From contig DAOTYE010000004.1 in the NCBI GenBank assembly GCA_034434915.1, positions 1 through 64,000 on the forward strand: a stretch of DNA of 64,000 nucleotides, in the 5' to 3' direction. Positions 51,930 through 60,757 of the stretch are shown here, one piece after another. The notes under the pieces were generated by a model. The model saw only the letters and a program-made list of their open reading frames with translations. It did no database searches and was not told where the DNA came from. The number at the start of each line of letters is the position of its first letter. Position 1 is the stretch's first letter. The position numbers were made by a program, and so were the translations under genes. This DNA comes from DAOTYE01 sp034434915 (lineage in GTDB: Bacteria > Chloroflexota > Dehalococcoidia > Dehalococcoidales > RBG-16-60-22).

Positions 51930-52473
51930 AGCAATCAAAACGCGGAGAAGCATACGCAAATATAAGTCTGACCCAGTTGATGACGCGCTTCTGGAAAAAG
52001 TGCTGGATGCGGCGCGCCTGGCACCTTCCTGGGCAAATACGCAGTGCTGGCGGTTCATCGTCGTCCGCAGTCAGGAGACCAGAAACAAGCTGGCGGACAC
52101 GCTGGATGCCACCAACCCCGCCAGAGGCGCCATCATGCAGGCGCCCATCACCATCGTCGCCTGCGCCGAGCTGGGTAAATCAGGCTTCTACTCTGGCGAC
52201 AACAAGCCGGCTACAGACAAGGGAGACTGGTTCATGTTTGATGTGGGTATAGCCATGGAGCACCTGGTGCTGGCGGCGCACGCGCTGGGGCTGGCCACGG
52301 TGCATGTGGGGCTCTTTGACGCCAAAAAGGCGGCGGAAATCCTGGGGGTGCCGCCAGGTGCATGCGTAGTTGAGATGACGCCGCTCGGCTATCCTGACCA
52401 AGTGCGTGACGCCAGACCGCGGAAGCAGCTCTCTGAAATCGTCTTCTACGAGCGCTGGGGCGGCGGGAAATAA
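51916..52473 (+). CDS. Nitroreductase-family FMN enzyme
   Basis: A 185-residue FMN oxidoreductase. R-R-S-I-R-K-Y at the start binds FMN phosphate; A-P-S-W-A-N-T-Q-C-W-R-F follows. The C-terminal P-L-G-Y-P motif is typical. It reduces nitro, quinone or enone groups, or serves in cofactor degradation (BluB-like group). The ATG at 51916 lies just after GGAGAAGGTG. Confidence 0.92.
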   Translation: MDLFEAIKTRRSIRKYKSDPVDDALLEKVLDAARLAPSWANTQCWRFIVVRSQETRNKLADTLDATNPARGAIMQAPITIVACAELGKSGFYSGDNKPATDKGDWFMFDVGIAMEHLVLAAHALGLATVHVGLFDAKKAAEILGVPPGACVVEMTPLGYPDQVRDARPRKQLSEIVFYERWGGGK

Positions 52474-52482
52474 AGGCGGCGC

Positions 52483-53034
52483 ATGAGCTATAAACGATGG
52501 CTTTTCATCGCCGCCGGGCTTTTCCTGCTGGGGATGTTGCTCGGTCTCTTTATGCCCGCCACTGTCTCCAGCATGCTCACCAGAGACCAGCTTGAGATGC
52601 TTAGGGGCTTGGGGCAGGTGTTACAACCGTTCACTATCACCATGGCTCTGTTCGTCTTTTTCAAAAACGTGACTGCGCTCATTTTCAGCTTCGTCTTCAG
52701 CCCGTTCCTGCTTCTTTTTCCCATCATTGCGCTGACGTTAAATGGCTGGTTTCTTTCCTTCGTCGCCGTCTCTGTGGTGCAAGAAACATCGCTGGGTTTC
52801 CTTATCGCCGGCATCCTGCCGCATGGCATCTTTGAAATTCCCGCTATTGTCATCGGTGAAGCCGCCGCACTGAGTTTCGGTTCCTTTGCCATAATGTGCC
52901 TTTTCTCAAAAGAGAAACGGGTCAAATTCGTGCCACACCTGAAGCAGAACCTGAAGTATCTCCTGCTCGCCGCGGCGTTCCTCCTGCCGGCGGCAATCAT
53001 TGAGACTTATATCACGCCGCTGTTTCTGACATGA
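52483..53034 (+). CDS. SpoIIM-like (stage II sporulation protein M) membrane protein
   Basis: A 183-residue membrane protein with about five helices, including F-F-K-N-V-T-A-L-I and A-L-T-L-N-G-W-F. The I-L-P-H-G-I-F-E-I-P-A-I-V-I segment is the SpoIIM/DUF95 signature. In Bacillus SpoIIM acts in septal peptidoglycan degradation. No sporulation genes are seen here; such proteins are widespread in non-sporulating bacteria and archaea with unknown roles. It precedes recA by 80 bases. Confidence 0.88.
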   Translation: MSYKRWLFIAAGLFLLGMLLGLFMPATVSSMLTRDQLEMLRGLGQVLQPFTITMALFVFFKNVTALIFSFVFSPFLLLFPIIALTLNGWFLSFVAVSVVQETSLGFLIAGILPHGIFEIPAIVIGEAAALSFGSFAIMCLFSKEKRVKFVPHLKQNLKYLLLAAAFLLPAAIIETYITPLFLT

Positions 53035-53065
53035 GCTGACCCTGGCACTGAACCAGCAGTATCTC

Positions 53066-53094
53066 TTGCTTTGGTAGAACGCATGTGTTATCAT
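53066..53094 (+). promoter_or_regulatory. recA promoter with possible SOS box
   Basis: TTGCTT (53066-53071) and TATCAT (53089-53094) have a 17-base spacer. Within the spacer GAAC-GCAT-GTGT (53077-53088) resembles the Gram-positive LexA box GAAC-N4-GTTC but has mismatches in the second half. The promoter is reasonable; the LexA box is tentative. Confidence 0.5.
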
Positions 53095-53114
53095 GCTGGT
53101 TGAAGGCGGAACAT

Positions 53115-54137
53115 ATGACCACAGAGAGAGAAAAGGCGCTTGAACTTGCCATAGGCCAGATTGAGAAACGGTTCGGCAAGGGCTCCATCATGAAACTGGG
53201 GGAGTCCGCCGCTGGTCCTGTTGAAGTGATTCCCACCGGCTCACTGGCACTGGACCTGGCTCTGGGCGTGGGTGGTATTCCCAAGGGGCGCATTACTGAA
53301 ATCTTCGGACCGGAAGCATCCGGAAAGACCACGGTCGCCCAGCACATCATCGCTGAAGCACAGAAACGAGGAGGTGTGGCTGCCTATATTGACGCAGAGC
53401 ATGCCCTTGACCCCACCTATGCCGCCCACTGCGGCGTGAATGTCAATGACCTGCTTATTTCCCAGCCTGACACCGGAGAGCAAGCCCTGGAAATCACCGA
53501 GCACCTGGTGCGGAGCACCGCCATTGACGTCATCGTCATTGACAGCGTCGCCGCGCTTGTGCCCCGGGCGGAAATTGAGGGGGAAATGGGTGATGCCCAC
53601 GTGGGCTTGCAAGCCCGCCTGATGTCCCAGGCGCTGAGAAAACTTGCCGCCGCCATCGGAAGGTCAGGAACAGCGGTCATTTTCATTAATCAGCTACGGG
53701 AAAAGGTAGGGATTGTCTTCGGTAATCCGGAGGTCACGCCGGGCGGCAGGGCGCTCAAGTTTTACAGCTCCGTCAGGATAGACTTGAGACGCGTGGAGAC
53801 TATCAAGCAGGGCAATGAAGCTATCGGCAGTCATGTGAAAGCCAGGGTGGTCAAGAACAAGGTTGCTCCACCCTTCCGCAGTGCTGAGTTTGATATCATG
53901 TTTGACCGCGGTATCAGCAAAGAGGGCAATCTCATTGACCTTGGCATCCAATTGGATATCATCAAAAAGGCTGGTGCCTTTCTCTCTTACGGGGATGTCC
54001 GCCTGGGGCAAGGCAGGGAAAGCGCCAAACAGTTTCTGGCACAGAACCCTGACACTGCCAAAGAAATTGAAGAGAGAATCAGGGCTTCAGCCGCATCTGT
54101 CCATATTGCCGCATCAGATGAACCAGCCGGGCAGTAA
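53115..54137 (+). CDS. recA: RecA recombinase
   Basis: A 340-residue RecA: strand exchange in homologous recombination and SOS co-protease. Walker A G65-P-E-A-S-G-K-T-T, V-I-D-S-V-A-A-L-V-P and F-I-N-Q-L-R-E-K-V-G-I are unmistakable. The ATG at 53115 is chosen because it begins the M-T-T-E-R-E-K-A-L family N-terminus; upstream frame residues are not RecA-like. A terminator hairpin and recX follow. Confidence 0.97.
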   Translation: MTTEREKALELAIGQIEKRFGKGSIMKLGESAAGPVEVIPTGSLALDLALGVGGIPKGRITEIFGPEASGKTTVAQHIIAEAQKRGGVAAYIDAEHALDPTYAAHCGVNVNDLLISQPDTGEQALEITEHLVRSTAIDVIVIDSVAALVPRAEIEGEMGDAHVGLQARLMSQALRKLAAAIGRSGTAVIFINQLREKVGIVFGNPEVTPGGRALKFYSSVRIDLRRVETIKQGNEAIGSHVKARVVKNKVAPPFRSAEFDIMFDRGISKEGNLIDLGIQLDIIKKAGAFLSYGDVRLGQGRESAKQFLAQNPDTAKEIEERIRASAASVHIAASDEPAGQ

Positions 54138-54189
54138 CAGAGTTAATTAGCATTAAACCAGCAAAAACTGAATAACCGCACCAGGAGCA

Positions 54190-54225
54190 AGGCTGAAGCT
54201 CAGAAGGCTTCAGCCTGTTGTTTTT
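54190..54225 (+). terminator. Terminator between recA and recX
   Basis: AGGCTGAAGC (54190-54199) and GCTTCAGCCT (54207-54216) form a perfect 10-bp stem, followed by GTTGTTTTT. Leaky termination here would give recX less expression than recA, as known in E. coli. Confidence 0.85.
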
Positions 54226-54244
54226 CAAGGCTGGAAGGAGAGAA

Positions 54245-54880
54245 ATGAAAACAATCACTGCCCTGCGCAGGGAAAAGGCGGGGCGGGGAAGAAAAGTGAA
54301 GATATATCTGGACGGGAAACCAGCTTTTATACTGGAAAAAGAGGTGGTTGAAAAACATCGCCTCCGCACCGGACAGGAGCTAAACGATGGCGAGATTGAA
54401 GCACTGGCTCAGGCAAACGGGCTTCAGCGCTGTCTCAATGCCGCCCTGCGCTACCTGGGCTACCGGCCGCATAGCGAGGCGGAAATGAGAGAAAAGCTTT
54501 CCCGGCGCGGATTTGAGGGCGATTACATCAACTCAGCCATCAGCAAGCTCAGAGAACACGGGCTGATAGATGATGCCGCCTTCGCCAGGTTCTGGCAGGA
54601 AAACCGGCAGTCCTTCCGCCCGCGCAGCCAGCGGATGACCAGATTGGAGCTGGTGCGCAAGGGCATTGACCCCACCATAATAGACCGCGTAACGGGCAAA
54701 ATTGACGATGGTGAAAACGCTTATCGGGCGGCAGCACTCAGAGCCAGACTATTGAAATCAGCGGATTATGACACTTTCCGCCGCCGTCTTGGAGAGTATC
54801 TGCGGCGGCGTGGATTTGATTACGATGTGATAAGTCATACCATAGCTAGAATATGGGCCGAGAGGGACAGTCAGGAATAA
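54245..54880 (+). CDS. recX: RecX regulatory protein
   Basis: A 211-residue helical protein with three RecX helix-bundle repeats; L-G-Y-R-P-H-S-E-A-E-M-R-E-K-L and L-I-D-D-A-A-F-A-R-F-W are the family signatures. It inhibits RecA filament growth. The ATG at 54245 follows GGAAGGAGAGAA. Confidence 0.94.
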   Translation: MKTITALRREKAGRGRKVKIYLDGKPAFILEKEVVEKHRLRTGQELNDGEIEALAQANGLQRCLNAALRYLGYRPHSEAEMREKLSRRGFEGDYINSAISKLREHGLIDDAAFARFWQENRQSFRPRSQRMTRLELVRKGIDPTIIDRVTGKIDDGENAYRAAALRARLLKSADYDTFRRRLGEYLRRRGFDYDVISHTIARIWAERDSQE

Positions 54881-54887
54881 TCCTGTT

Positions 54888-54916
54888 TTGACAAAAAACA
54901 GGGAATTGAGTAGTAT
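54888..54916 (+). promoter_or_regulatory. Promoter of the rny operon
   Basis: TTGACA (54888-54893) and TAGTAT (54911-54916) with a 17-base spacer, 55 bases before the rny start. CCTGTTTT/AAAACAGG around the -35 could form a hairpin. Confidence 0.55.
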
Positions 54917-54970
54917 TAGCTATCTTTTTACTGTCCCCCGGCGCCAAATTCTGAATGAAAGGGGGTAAAT

Positions 54971-56521
54971 ATGGAACAGGGCACAGTCTGGATTTATATC
55001 CTGGCGATATTCTTTGCCTTCATCATCGGCGTTGTCTTTGGTATCATGGCGGCGCTCATCTCCCGCCGCGTTATCTTCAATCGGCAAATCCGCATTGCGG
55101 AGAGAAAAGCCTCCCGAATTGTAAGCGATGCCCAAAATGAAGCCAAAAAAGCCGTCATGGAGGCACATGAGGAAGCCAGGAAAATAAAGGCAAGCGCCGA
55201 GGCAGAATATCGGGAACGCCGTGCTGAACTCCAGCGCCAGGAAAACCGCGTTACCCAAAAGAGTGAATACCTGGACCGCAGGCTGGAAAGCGTGGAGCAA
55301 CGCGAGCGCAATCTGGCGAACAAAGAGAAGGACATTGATGCTGTCAAGGCACAACTTGAAGAATTGAAGGAGAAACAGCTCAAACAGCTAGAAACAATCT
55401 CCGGTATGTCAAGTGAAGAAGCCAAGAAGGTGCTTTTGACGGCTTTAGAGGGAGAGCTCCAGCAGGAGACCTCAAGGCGACTGCGTGAGTGGGAGATAAG
55501 GCTTAAAGAAGAGGAGGATGCCAGAGCTAGAGAAATCCTCGCTCATGCCATTCAGCGCAGTGCCTCAGAAGTGGTGGCGGAAGCCACCGTTTCCGTGGTG
55601 CCTCTCCCCAGTGACGAGATGAAAGGCAGGCTTATCGGGCGGGAAGGACGCAATATCCGCGCCCTTGAGCAAGCCACCGGCGTAGACCTCATCATAGATG
55701 ATACGCCTGAGGCAGTCACGCTATCCAGCTTTGACCCGGTGCGCCGGGAAGTCGCCCGCATCGCCCTCACCAAGCTGATACTGGACGGCCGCATCCATCC
55801 GGCACGCATTGAAGAGGTGGTCGCCAAAGCCAAAGAGGAGGTAGACGCCACCATCTACAATGCCGGGGAGCAGGCGGCATACCAGGTTGGCGTTGCCGGC
55901 TTGCGTCCTGAGCTCATCAAACTGCTGGGCAGGCTCAAGTACCGCACCAGCTACGGGCAGAACACCCTTGCCCACAGCATTGAGACGGCATATCTCGCCG
56001 GCATGATAGCCTCTGAGCTGAACGCGGATGTCGCTATCGCCAAACGCGCCGGCTTGCTCCATGACATCGGCAAGGCAGTGGACCGTGAGGTAGAAGGCAC
56101 CCATGCCAGCATCGGCGTTGAAATACTGAAGCAGTGGGAGAAGTCTCCGGAGGTGCTCCAGGGCATCGCCGAACATCACCTAGAGACAGGCAACACGAGC
56201 TTTTGGGGCTTCATTATTTCAGCGGCGGACGCCATCAGCAGTGCCAGACCCGGTGCGCGCCGTGAAGCCCTGGAAAGCTACCTGAAGCGGATGAAAGACC
56301 TGGAAGACATCGCCAATAGCTTCAAGGGGGTGGAGAAATCCTATGCCATCCAGGCAGGGCGTGAAATCCGTATCCTGGTGAAGCCGGAGGAGATTGATGA
56401 CCTGGGCGCGATGCGGCTGGCACGGGACATCGTCAAGAAAATAGAAGAGGGCTTGGAATACCCGGGCCAAATCAAGGTAACCGTGGTGCGGGAGACCAGA
56501 GCCATAGACTACGCCAAATGA
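54971..56521 (+). CDS. rny: Ribonuclease Y
   Basis: A 516-residue membrane-anchored endoribonuclease that initiates mRNA decay. The N-terminal helix spans 7-30, a long coiled coil 40-195, a KH domain about 208-268 (G-R-E-G-R-N at 223-228), and an HD domain with H364-D365 (L-L-H-D-I-G-K). It is the first gene of an rny-ymdB-PHP-plsY-like run with overlapping ends. Length and order match Gram-positive RNase Y. Confidence 0.96.
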   Translation: MEQGTVWIYILAIFFAFIIGVVFGIMAALISRRVIFNRQIRIAERKASRIVSDAQNEAKKAVMEAHEEARKIKASAEAEYRERRAELQRQENRVTQKSEYLDRRLESVEQRERNLANKEKDIDAVKAQLEELKEKQLKQLETISGMSSEEAKKVLLTALEGELQQETSRRLREWEIRLKEEEDARAREILAHAIQRSASEVVAEATVSVVPLPSDEMKGRLIGREGRNIRALEQATGVDLIIDDTPEAVTLSSFDPVRREVARIALTKLILDGRIHPARIEEVVAKAKEEVDATIYNAGEQAAYQVGVAGLRPELIKLLGRLKYRTSYGQNTLAHSIETAYLAGMIASELNADVAIAKRAGLLHDIGKAVDREVEGTHASIGVEILKQWEKSPEVLQGIAEHHLETGNTSFWGFIISAADAISSARPGARREALESYLKRMKDLEDIANSFKGVEKSYAIQAGREIRILVKPEEIDDLGAMRLARDIVKKIEEGLEYPGQIKVTVVRETRAIDYAK

Positions 56522-56547
56522 AAAAGCTAAAAGAGAATGGAGCATTG

Positions 56548-57321
56548 ATGCGGATACTGGTCGTCGGTGATATTGTCGGGCGCCCCGGAAGGCAGGCGCT
56601 GCAGAGGCTCCTGCCCGGCCTGGAGCAGGAATACAAACTGGATATGGTCATCGCCAACGGGGAAAATGCCTCAGGAGGGTTCGGGTTGACGCCAGAGACC
56701 GCCCAGGAAATCCTCAGCATGGGGGTGGACGTCATCACCTCAGGCAACCATATCTGGGCACAAAAAGAGCTTCTCGCTCACCTTGATGGCGATATGCCCA
56801 TCCTGCGCCCGCTCAACTACCCGGAGGGCGTGCCGGGGCGGGGTTACCTCACCATGGGGCAGGTCATGGTAGTCAACCTCATGGGGCGGACTTTCATGCA
56901 AGCCATTGACTGCCCTTTCCGGGCGATGGACAGGCTTCTGTCAATGTTGACCGATAGACCGCCGGTGGTCATCGTTGACTTCCACGCCGAAGCCACCTCA
57001 GAAAAAATGGCGATGGGGCGCTATCTTGATGGCCGGGTAAGCGCGGTGCTGGGCACCCACACCCACGTGGGCACAATTGACGCCCAAATCCTGCCGCGGG
57101 GGACGGCTTATGTCACAGACATCGGTATGACCGGACCATCAGACTCAGTCATCGGCGACGATGCTGACTCAGTTCTCCGGCGTTTCCTCACCGGCATGCC
57201 TCACCACCTCAGCGTGGGCAGGGGTAAGCCATTCCTGAGCGCCATGATGGTGGAAGCGGACAGCGAGAGCGGGAAGGCAATGCGGATTGAGCGCATCTCA
57301 CGCACGCTGGAGGAGCCTTGA
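56548..57321 (+). CDS. YmdB-family (TIGR00282) metallophosphoesterase
   Basis: A 257-residue calcineurin-like phosphodiesterase. D8 in V-V-G-D-I-V-G, N-G-E-N, S-G-N-H-I-W and G-T-H-T-H-V are the metal-binding motifs. In B. subtilis YmdB hydrolyses cyclic nucleotides, interacts with RNase Y and affects biofilm choice. The ATG at 56548 is preceded by GGAG at 6 bases; an upstream ATG overlaps the rny stop but adds residues unlike the family. Confidence 0.93.
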   Translation: MRILVVGDIVGRPGRQALQRLLPGLEQEYKLDMVIANGENASGGFGLTPETAQEILSMGVDVITSGNHIWAQKELLAHLDGDMPILRPLNYPEGVPGRGYLTMGQVMVVNLMGRTFMQAIDCPFRAMDRLLSMLTDRPPVVIVDFHAEATSEKMAMGRYLDGRVSAVLGTHTHVGTIDAQILPRGTAYVTDIGMTGPSDSVIGDDADSVLRRFLTGMPHHLSVGRGKPFLSAMMVEADSESGKAMRIERISRTLEEP

Positions 57322-58166
57322 GCAAAGTTGACCTGCACATCCACTCCACCGCCTCAGACGGTAAGTATCCTCCGCAGGAAGTGGTGCGCAAAGCCGCAGA
57401 GGCAGGATTGACGACCATCGCCCTGACCGACCACGATACTGTGGACGGGATTGCCGCCGCGCTGACAGCGGCGAAATCTTTCCCCGGCCTCAGGGTGATA
57501 CCGGGCGTTGAGGTCAGCACCGATGTTGAAGATGGTGAAATCCATGTCCTGGGATTCTTCATGGACTACACTGACCCTGATTTAAGCGCCACGCTGGCGC
57601 ACTTCCGCGCTTCACGAGAGACGCGGGCGAAGAAGATAGTGGCTAAGCTCGCCAGTCTTGGCATCTCAATTGACTGGGAGCGCGTCCAGCAACTAGCGGG
57701 GGATGGCACCATCGGCAGACCGCACATTGCCCAGGCGATGCTGGAGCAAGGCTATATCACCAGCCTTCGTGAAGCGTTCAATAAATACATCGGGCGGACG
57801 GGACCAGCCTATGTAGAACGGGAGAAAATGACACCACCGGAAGCGGTGAAGCTGATATTGAAAGCCAGAGGGCTACCGGTGCTGGCTCACCCATTTTCAA
57901 CCAAGAATCCGGAACACTGGGTCGCCAGATTAAAACGAGCCGGCTTATGCGGGCTTGAAGCTTATTACGCTGACCATACTCCGGAAGATACTGAACACCT
58001 GCTCCAGCTTGCCGCCAAATACGCCCTTGTTGTCACCGGCGGAAGTGATTTTCATGGTCTGGAAAGCGGCATCGGCGCCCCGCTGGGTGGCGTGGAGGTG
58101 CCAGAAGAAGCCGCCAACAGGCTGATTGCGCTCGCTGAAAAGAGAGGGCTGAAGACATATGGCTAG
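57318..58166 (+). CDS. PHP-domain phosphoesterase
   Basis: A 282-residue metal-dependent phosphoesterase. D5-L-H7-I-H9-S, T-D-H-D-T and G-S-D-F-H-G are the PHP metal-binding motifs. Members of this type (YciV/RNase AM-like) hydrolyse 3',5'-bisphosphates or trim RNA 5' ends. Coupled to rny and ymdB, an RNA-turnover role is attractive. The start is TTG, overlapping the upstream stop. Confidence 0.92.
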   Translation: MSKVDLHIHSTASDGKYPPQEVVRKAAEAGLTTIALTDHDTVDGIAAALTAAKSFPGLRVIPGVEVSTDVEDGEIHVLGFFMDYTDPDLSATLAHFRASRETRAKKIVAKLASLGISIDWERVQQLAGDGTIGRPHIAQAMLEQGYITSLREAFNKYIGRTGPAYVEREKMTPPEAVKLILKARGLPVLAHPFSTKNPEHWVARLKRAGLCGLEAYYADHTPEDTEHLLQLAAKYALVVTGGSDFHGLESGIGAPLGGVEVPEEAANRLIALAEKRGLKTYG

Positions 58167-58893
58167 CTGGTTCATGCTGATAGTATCAGCCTACATCATC
58201 GGCTCGCTGCCTGTTTCTTACCTGGCGGCAAAGTGGGCTAAGGGCATAGACCTGCGCAAATACGGCACCGGGCAGGTGGGCGGCGGCAACCTCTGGCGCA
58301 TGACCGCCTCCTGGAAAATTGGACTGCCGGTGGGCCTCTATGACGGCAGTAAAGGCTTGTTCATGATGCTGGCGGCAAGGGCGGCGGGACTGGACCTTGC
58401 CCAGCAAATCGTCACGGGCCTTGCAGCCATCGCCGGGCATAACTGGTCAGTCTTTCTCAAGTTCAGCGGAGGGAGAGGGGTGGGCACGGCACTGGGCATC
58501 ATCTTCATTTTGCCCTTCATTGCTCCCACCACCCTGTGGATAACGCTGACCTTTTTCATCATCGCCGTCATCACCATCATCTTTCTTCATCGTTCCCCTG
58601 TTCCCATTCTCCTGGGGGTGGTCTCCCTGCCTATCACCAGCCTGGCGCTTAATCAGCCTCCCGCCGTTACGCTTGCCCTGCTGGGCATACCGTTTATTAT
58701 CATCCTCAAGCGGCTCATCGCCCAACGCTCACCAGAAGCCTCCTCTCTTCCTAAAAACCAATTGCTTCTGAACCGCCTTCTCTTTGACCGGGATATCCGG
58801 GACAGGCAAGCCTGGCTCTACCGTGCGCCGATTGAAGGAAAGGCAAAAATCCGCTCAAATCAGAGAGAGGAGAGAGAAAACTCTAAATCCTAA
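58159..58893 (+). CDS. PlsY-like glycerol-3-phosphate acyltransferase family protein
   Basis: A 244-residue membrane protein with the PlsY layout of five to six helices. S-A-Y-I-I-G-S-L-P-V-S-Y and D-L-R-K-Y-G-T-G-Q-V-G-G-G-N match motif 1 in a modified form (canonical G-S-G-N-x-G-A-T-N). N-W-S-V-F-L-K-F-S-G-G-R-G-V-G-T is motif 2. PlsY transfers acyl groups from acyl-phosphate to glycerol-3-phosphate. The extra 40-residue basic tail and altered motif 1 suggest a divergent paralogue. Its final residues and stop codon lie inside a heptad repeat. Confidence 0.82.
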   Translation: MASWFMLIVSAYIIGSLPVSYLAAKWAKGIDLRKYGTGQVGGGNLWRMTASWKIGLPVGLYDGSKGLFMMLAARAAGLDLAQQIVTGLAAIAGHNWSVFLKFSGGRGVGTALGIIFILPFIAPTTLWITLTFFIIAVITIIFLHRSPVPILLGVVSLPITSLALNQPPAVTLALLGIPFIIILKRLIAQRSPEASSLPKNQLLLNRLLFDRDIRDRQAWLYRAPIEGKAKIRSNQREERENSKS

Positions 58894-58918
58894 TTTCTAA
58901 ACTCTAAACAAACTCAAA
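58878..58918 (+). repeat. Heptad AT-rich repeat, copy D
   Basis: CTAAATC, CTAATTT, CTAAACT, CTAAACA in 7-base steps, then AACTCAAAT. The first 15 bases are identical to copy A at 26177. The repeat covers the last codons and stop of the PlsY-like gene. The remaining 207 bases to the thiolase hold a short hairpin (AGAAGG/CCTTCT at 59041-59056) and AT-rich promoter-like sequence. Confidence 0.75.
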
Positions 58919-59125
58919 TAAAGAAAGCTGAGCTCTGTTTGGTTTTAGTTGATGGAGCTTTGCGCAAAGCTTGGCGGCGTGGTAATCTCAGCGATTTTAT
59001 AGAAATTGCTTCCTCCTTCAGCCGGAGTACCCGTAATAACAGAAGGAGCGCCTTCTTATTGACCGGTGAAAAAGAATATAGTAACTTTATTAGATATACT
59101 TTTCTAAACTGAGAGGAGGCTGTGC

Positions 59126-60304
59126 ATGAGAAAGGTAGCCGTAGTTGGTGTGGGGGAAACCAAGTTCACCGGTGCCCAGGACAAGACCAGTGTTGAGCTC
59201 TTCGCCGAGGCAACGATGGAGGCAATCACCGCCTCAAACCTGAAGACAAAGGACATTCAAGCCCTGTTCATGGGCAACTGCCTCGGCGATTTCTCTGAAG
59301 GGCAGGGAATGATTCAGGCTTACGCCGCAGAAAACATCGGCTTCCGCAATATACCCGCCACCCGCTATGAGGGAGCCTGCGCCTCAGCCAGTGTCGCCGT
59401 GAGAGACGCTTTCATGTGGGTCGCCTCCGGCTTCTATGACATAGTGCTCGCCGGAGGGGTGGAGCGCGCCGCCTCCATGGGCACCGCCCTAGCCACGCGT
59501 ACTTTCTCCATGTTCAGCGATAGCCGCTATGAATATCCGGCAGGCATCACCTTCCCGGCAGTCTTCGCCATGCTGACCCACCTCTACGCCCACAAGTACA
59601 ATGTGCCCTTACAGAAGCTGAAAGAACAGCTGGCAATCGTCTCGGTGCAGTCTTACAACTATGGGAAGTTCAATCCCAAAGCCCACCTGCGCAAGGATGT
59701 CACCGTGGAAGCAGTGCTCAAATCCTTCATGGTGAGCACGCCGCTCCAGTTACATGATTGCTGTCCCTTCTCCGATGGTGCCGCGGCGGTCGTCCTTACT
59801 ACGGAAGAGATAGCCCGGAAACTGACGAACAAGCCCGTTTATATCATCGGCGTGGGACAGGCTTCCGCCGGCTTGCTCTCCAGCCAGCAGGACACTCTGC
59901 CCCACTTCAGAGCAAGAGAAATCTCCGCCAAACAGGCGTATGACATGGCAGGGGTAAAGCCTGCAGATATTGACGTATGCGAACTCCATGACTGCTTCAG
60001 CATCGCCAGCCTGCTCGCGGCGGAAAGCCTCGGCTTTTTTGACTACGGTACGTCCGGTGAGGCGTGGGCGAAGGGTCAAGCAAGAATCGGTGGGAAGATT
60101 GCCATTAATCCCTCCGGCGGTCTGAAGTCCAAAGGACACCCCATCGGCGCCACCGGTGCGGGACAGGTCTATGAAATTGTCAATCAGTTGCGCGGCGAAG
60201 TGGAAAAAGAACGGCTAGTGGAAGGCGCCAGGCTTGGCATGACCGATACCTTAGGCGGGGACGGGGGAACACTGGTCAATATGATTCTCCAGCGGGGCTG
60301 GTAG
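59126..60304 (+). CDS. Thiolase-family protein (SCP-x/archaeal type)
   Basis: A 392-residue thiolase. Catalytic C85 in Y-E-G-A-C-A-S-A-S, H-D-C-F-S replacing the N-E-A-F motif, and G-L-K-S-K-G-H-P-I-G-A-T-G with the active histidine are visible. The second cysteine of biosynthetic thiolases is replaced by G-G-D-G-G, as in SCP-x and archaeal acetoacetyl-CoA thiolases. It lies 27 bases upstream of a DUF35 protein, its usual partner. Role in ketoacyl-CoA cleavage or condensation; substrate unknown. Confidence 0.9.
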   Translation: MRKVAVVGVGETKFTGAQDKTSVELFAEATMEAITASNLKTKDIQALFMGNCLGDFSEGQGMIQAYAAENIGFRNIPATRYEGACASASVAVRDAFMWVASGFYDIVLAGGVERAASMGTALATRTFSMFSDSRYEYPAGITFPAVFAMLTHLYAHKYNVPLQKLKEQLAIVSVQSYNYGKFNPKAHLRKDVTVEAVLKSFMVSTPLQLHDCCPFSDGAAAVVLTTEEIARKLTNKPVYIIGVGQASAGLLSSQQDTLPHFRAREISAKQAYDMAGVKPADIDVCELHDCFSIASLLAAESLGFFDYGTSGEAWAKGQARIGGKIAINPSGGLKSKGHPIGATGAGQVYEIVNQLRGEVEKERLVEGARLGMTDTLGGDGGTLVNMILQRGW

Positions 60305-60331
60305 CCTTATTCTGAACAGAGGGAGGATGAG

Positions 60332-60742
60332 ATGGAATATAAACTCACCTACAAACAATACAACGAAGCACTCAAGCAAAACAGGCTCCTCGGCTTGAAA
60401 TGCCTTGACTGCGGCGCCATCACCGTGCCGCCCAAGATGGCGTGCCGCAAATGTGGTAGCACTAACCTGGAAATCACCCAGTTGAGCGGCAGGGGCAAAA
60501 TCAAGACCTTCACCACGGTGAACGTAGCGCCGGAAGGCAGAGAGAAAGAGGTGCCGTATATCATCGTCCTTGTTGAGCTTGAAGAAGGCTCCTGGCTGAT
60601 GGGCAACCTCAGCGGCACTGACCCAACTAAAGCCGGCATGGAGCTCATCGGCAAGCCGGTGACGCTGGGACATGCCATCTTCCCGGGGGATAGGTATTCC
60701 GCAGGCGAGGGCGTGCGCGCCGTTTTCGCGCTCGCCGGCTGA
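60332..60742 (+). CDS. DUF35 OB-fold/zinc-ribbon acyl-CoA-associated protein
   Basis: A 136-residue protein. A rubredoxin-like zinc ribbon (C-L-D-C-G and C-R-K-C-G) is followed by an OB-fold (G-R-G-K-I-K-T-F-T-T-V). Archaeal homologues bridge thiolase and HMG-CoA synthase and pass the acyl-CoA. Placement directly after the thiolase supports the same scaffold role. Confidence 0.92.
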   Translation: MEYKLTYKQYNEALKQNRLLGLKCLDCGAITVPPKMACRKCGSTNLEITQLSGRGKIKTFTTVNVAPEGREKEVPYIIVLVELEEGSWLMGNLSGTDPTKAGMELIGKPVTLGHAIFPGDRYSAGEGVRAVFALAG

Positions 60743-60757
60743 TGAAAGGAGATGCTG

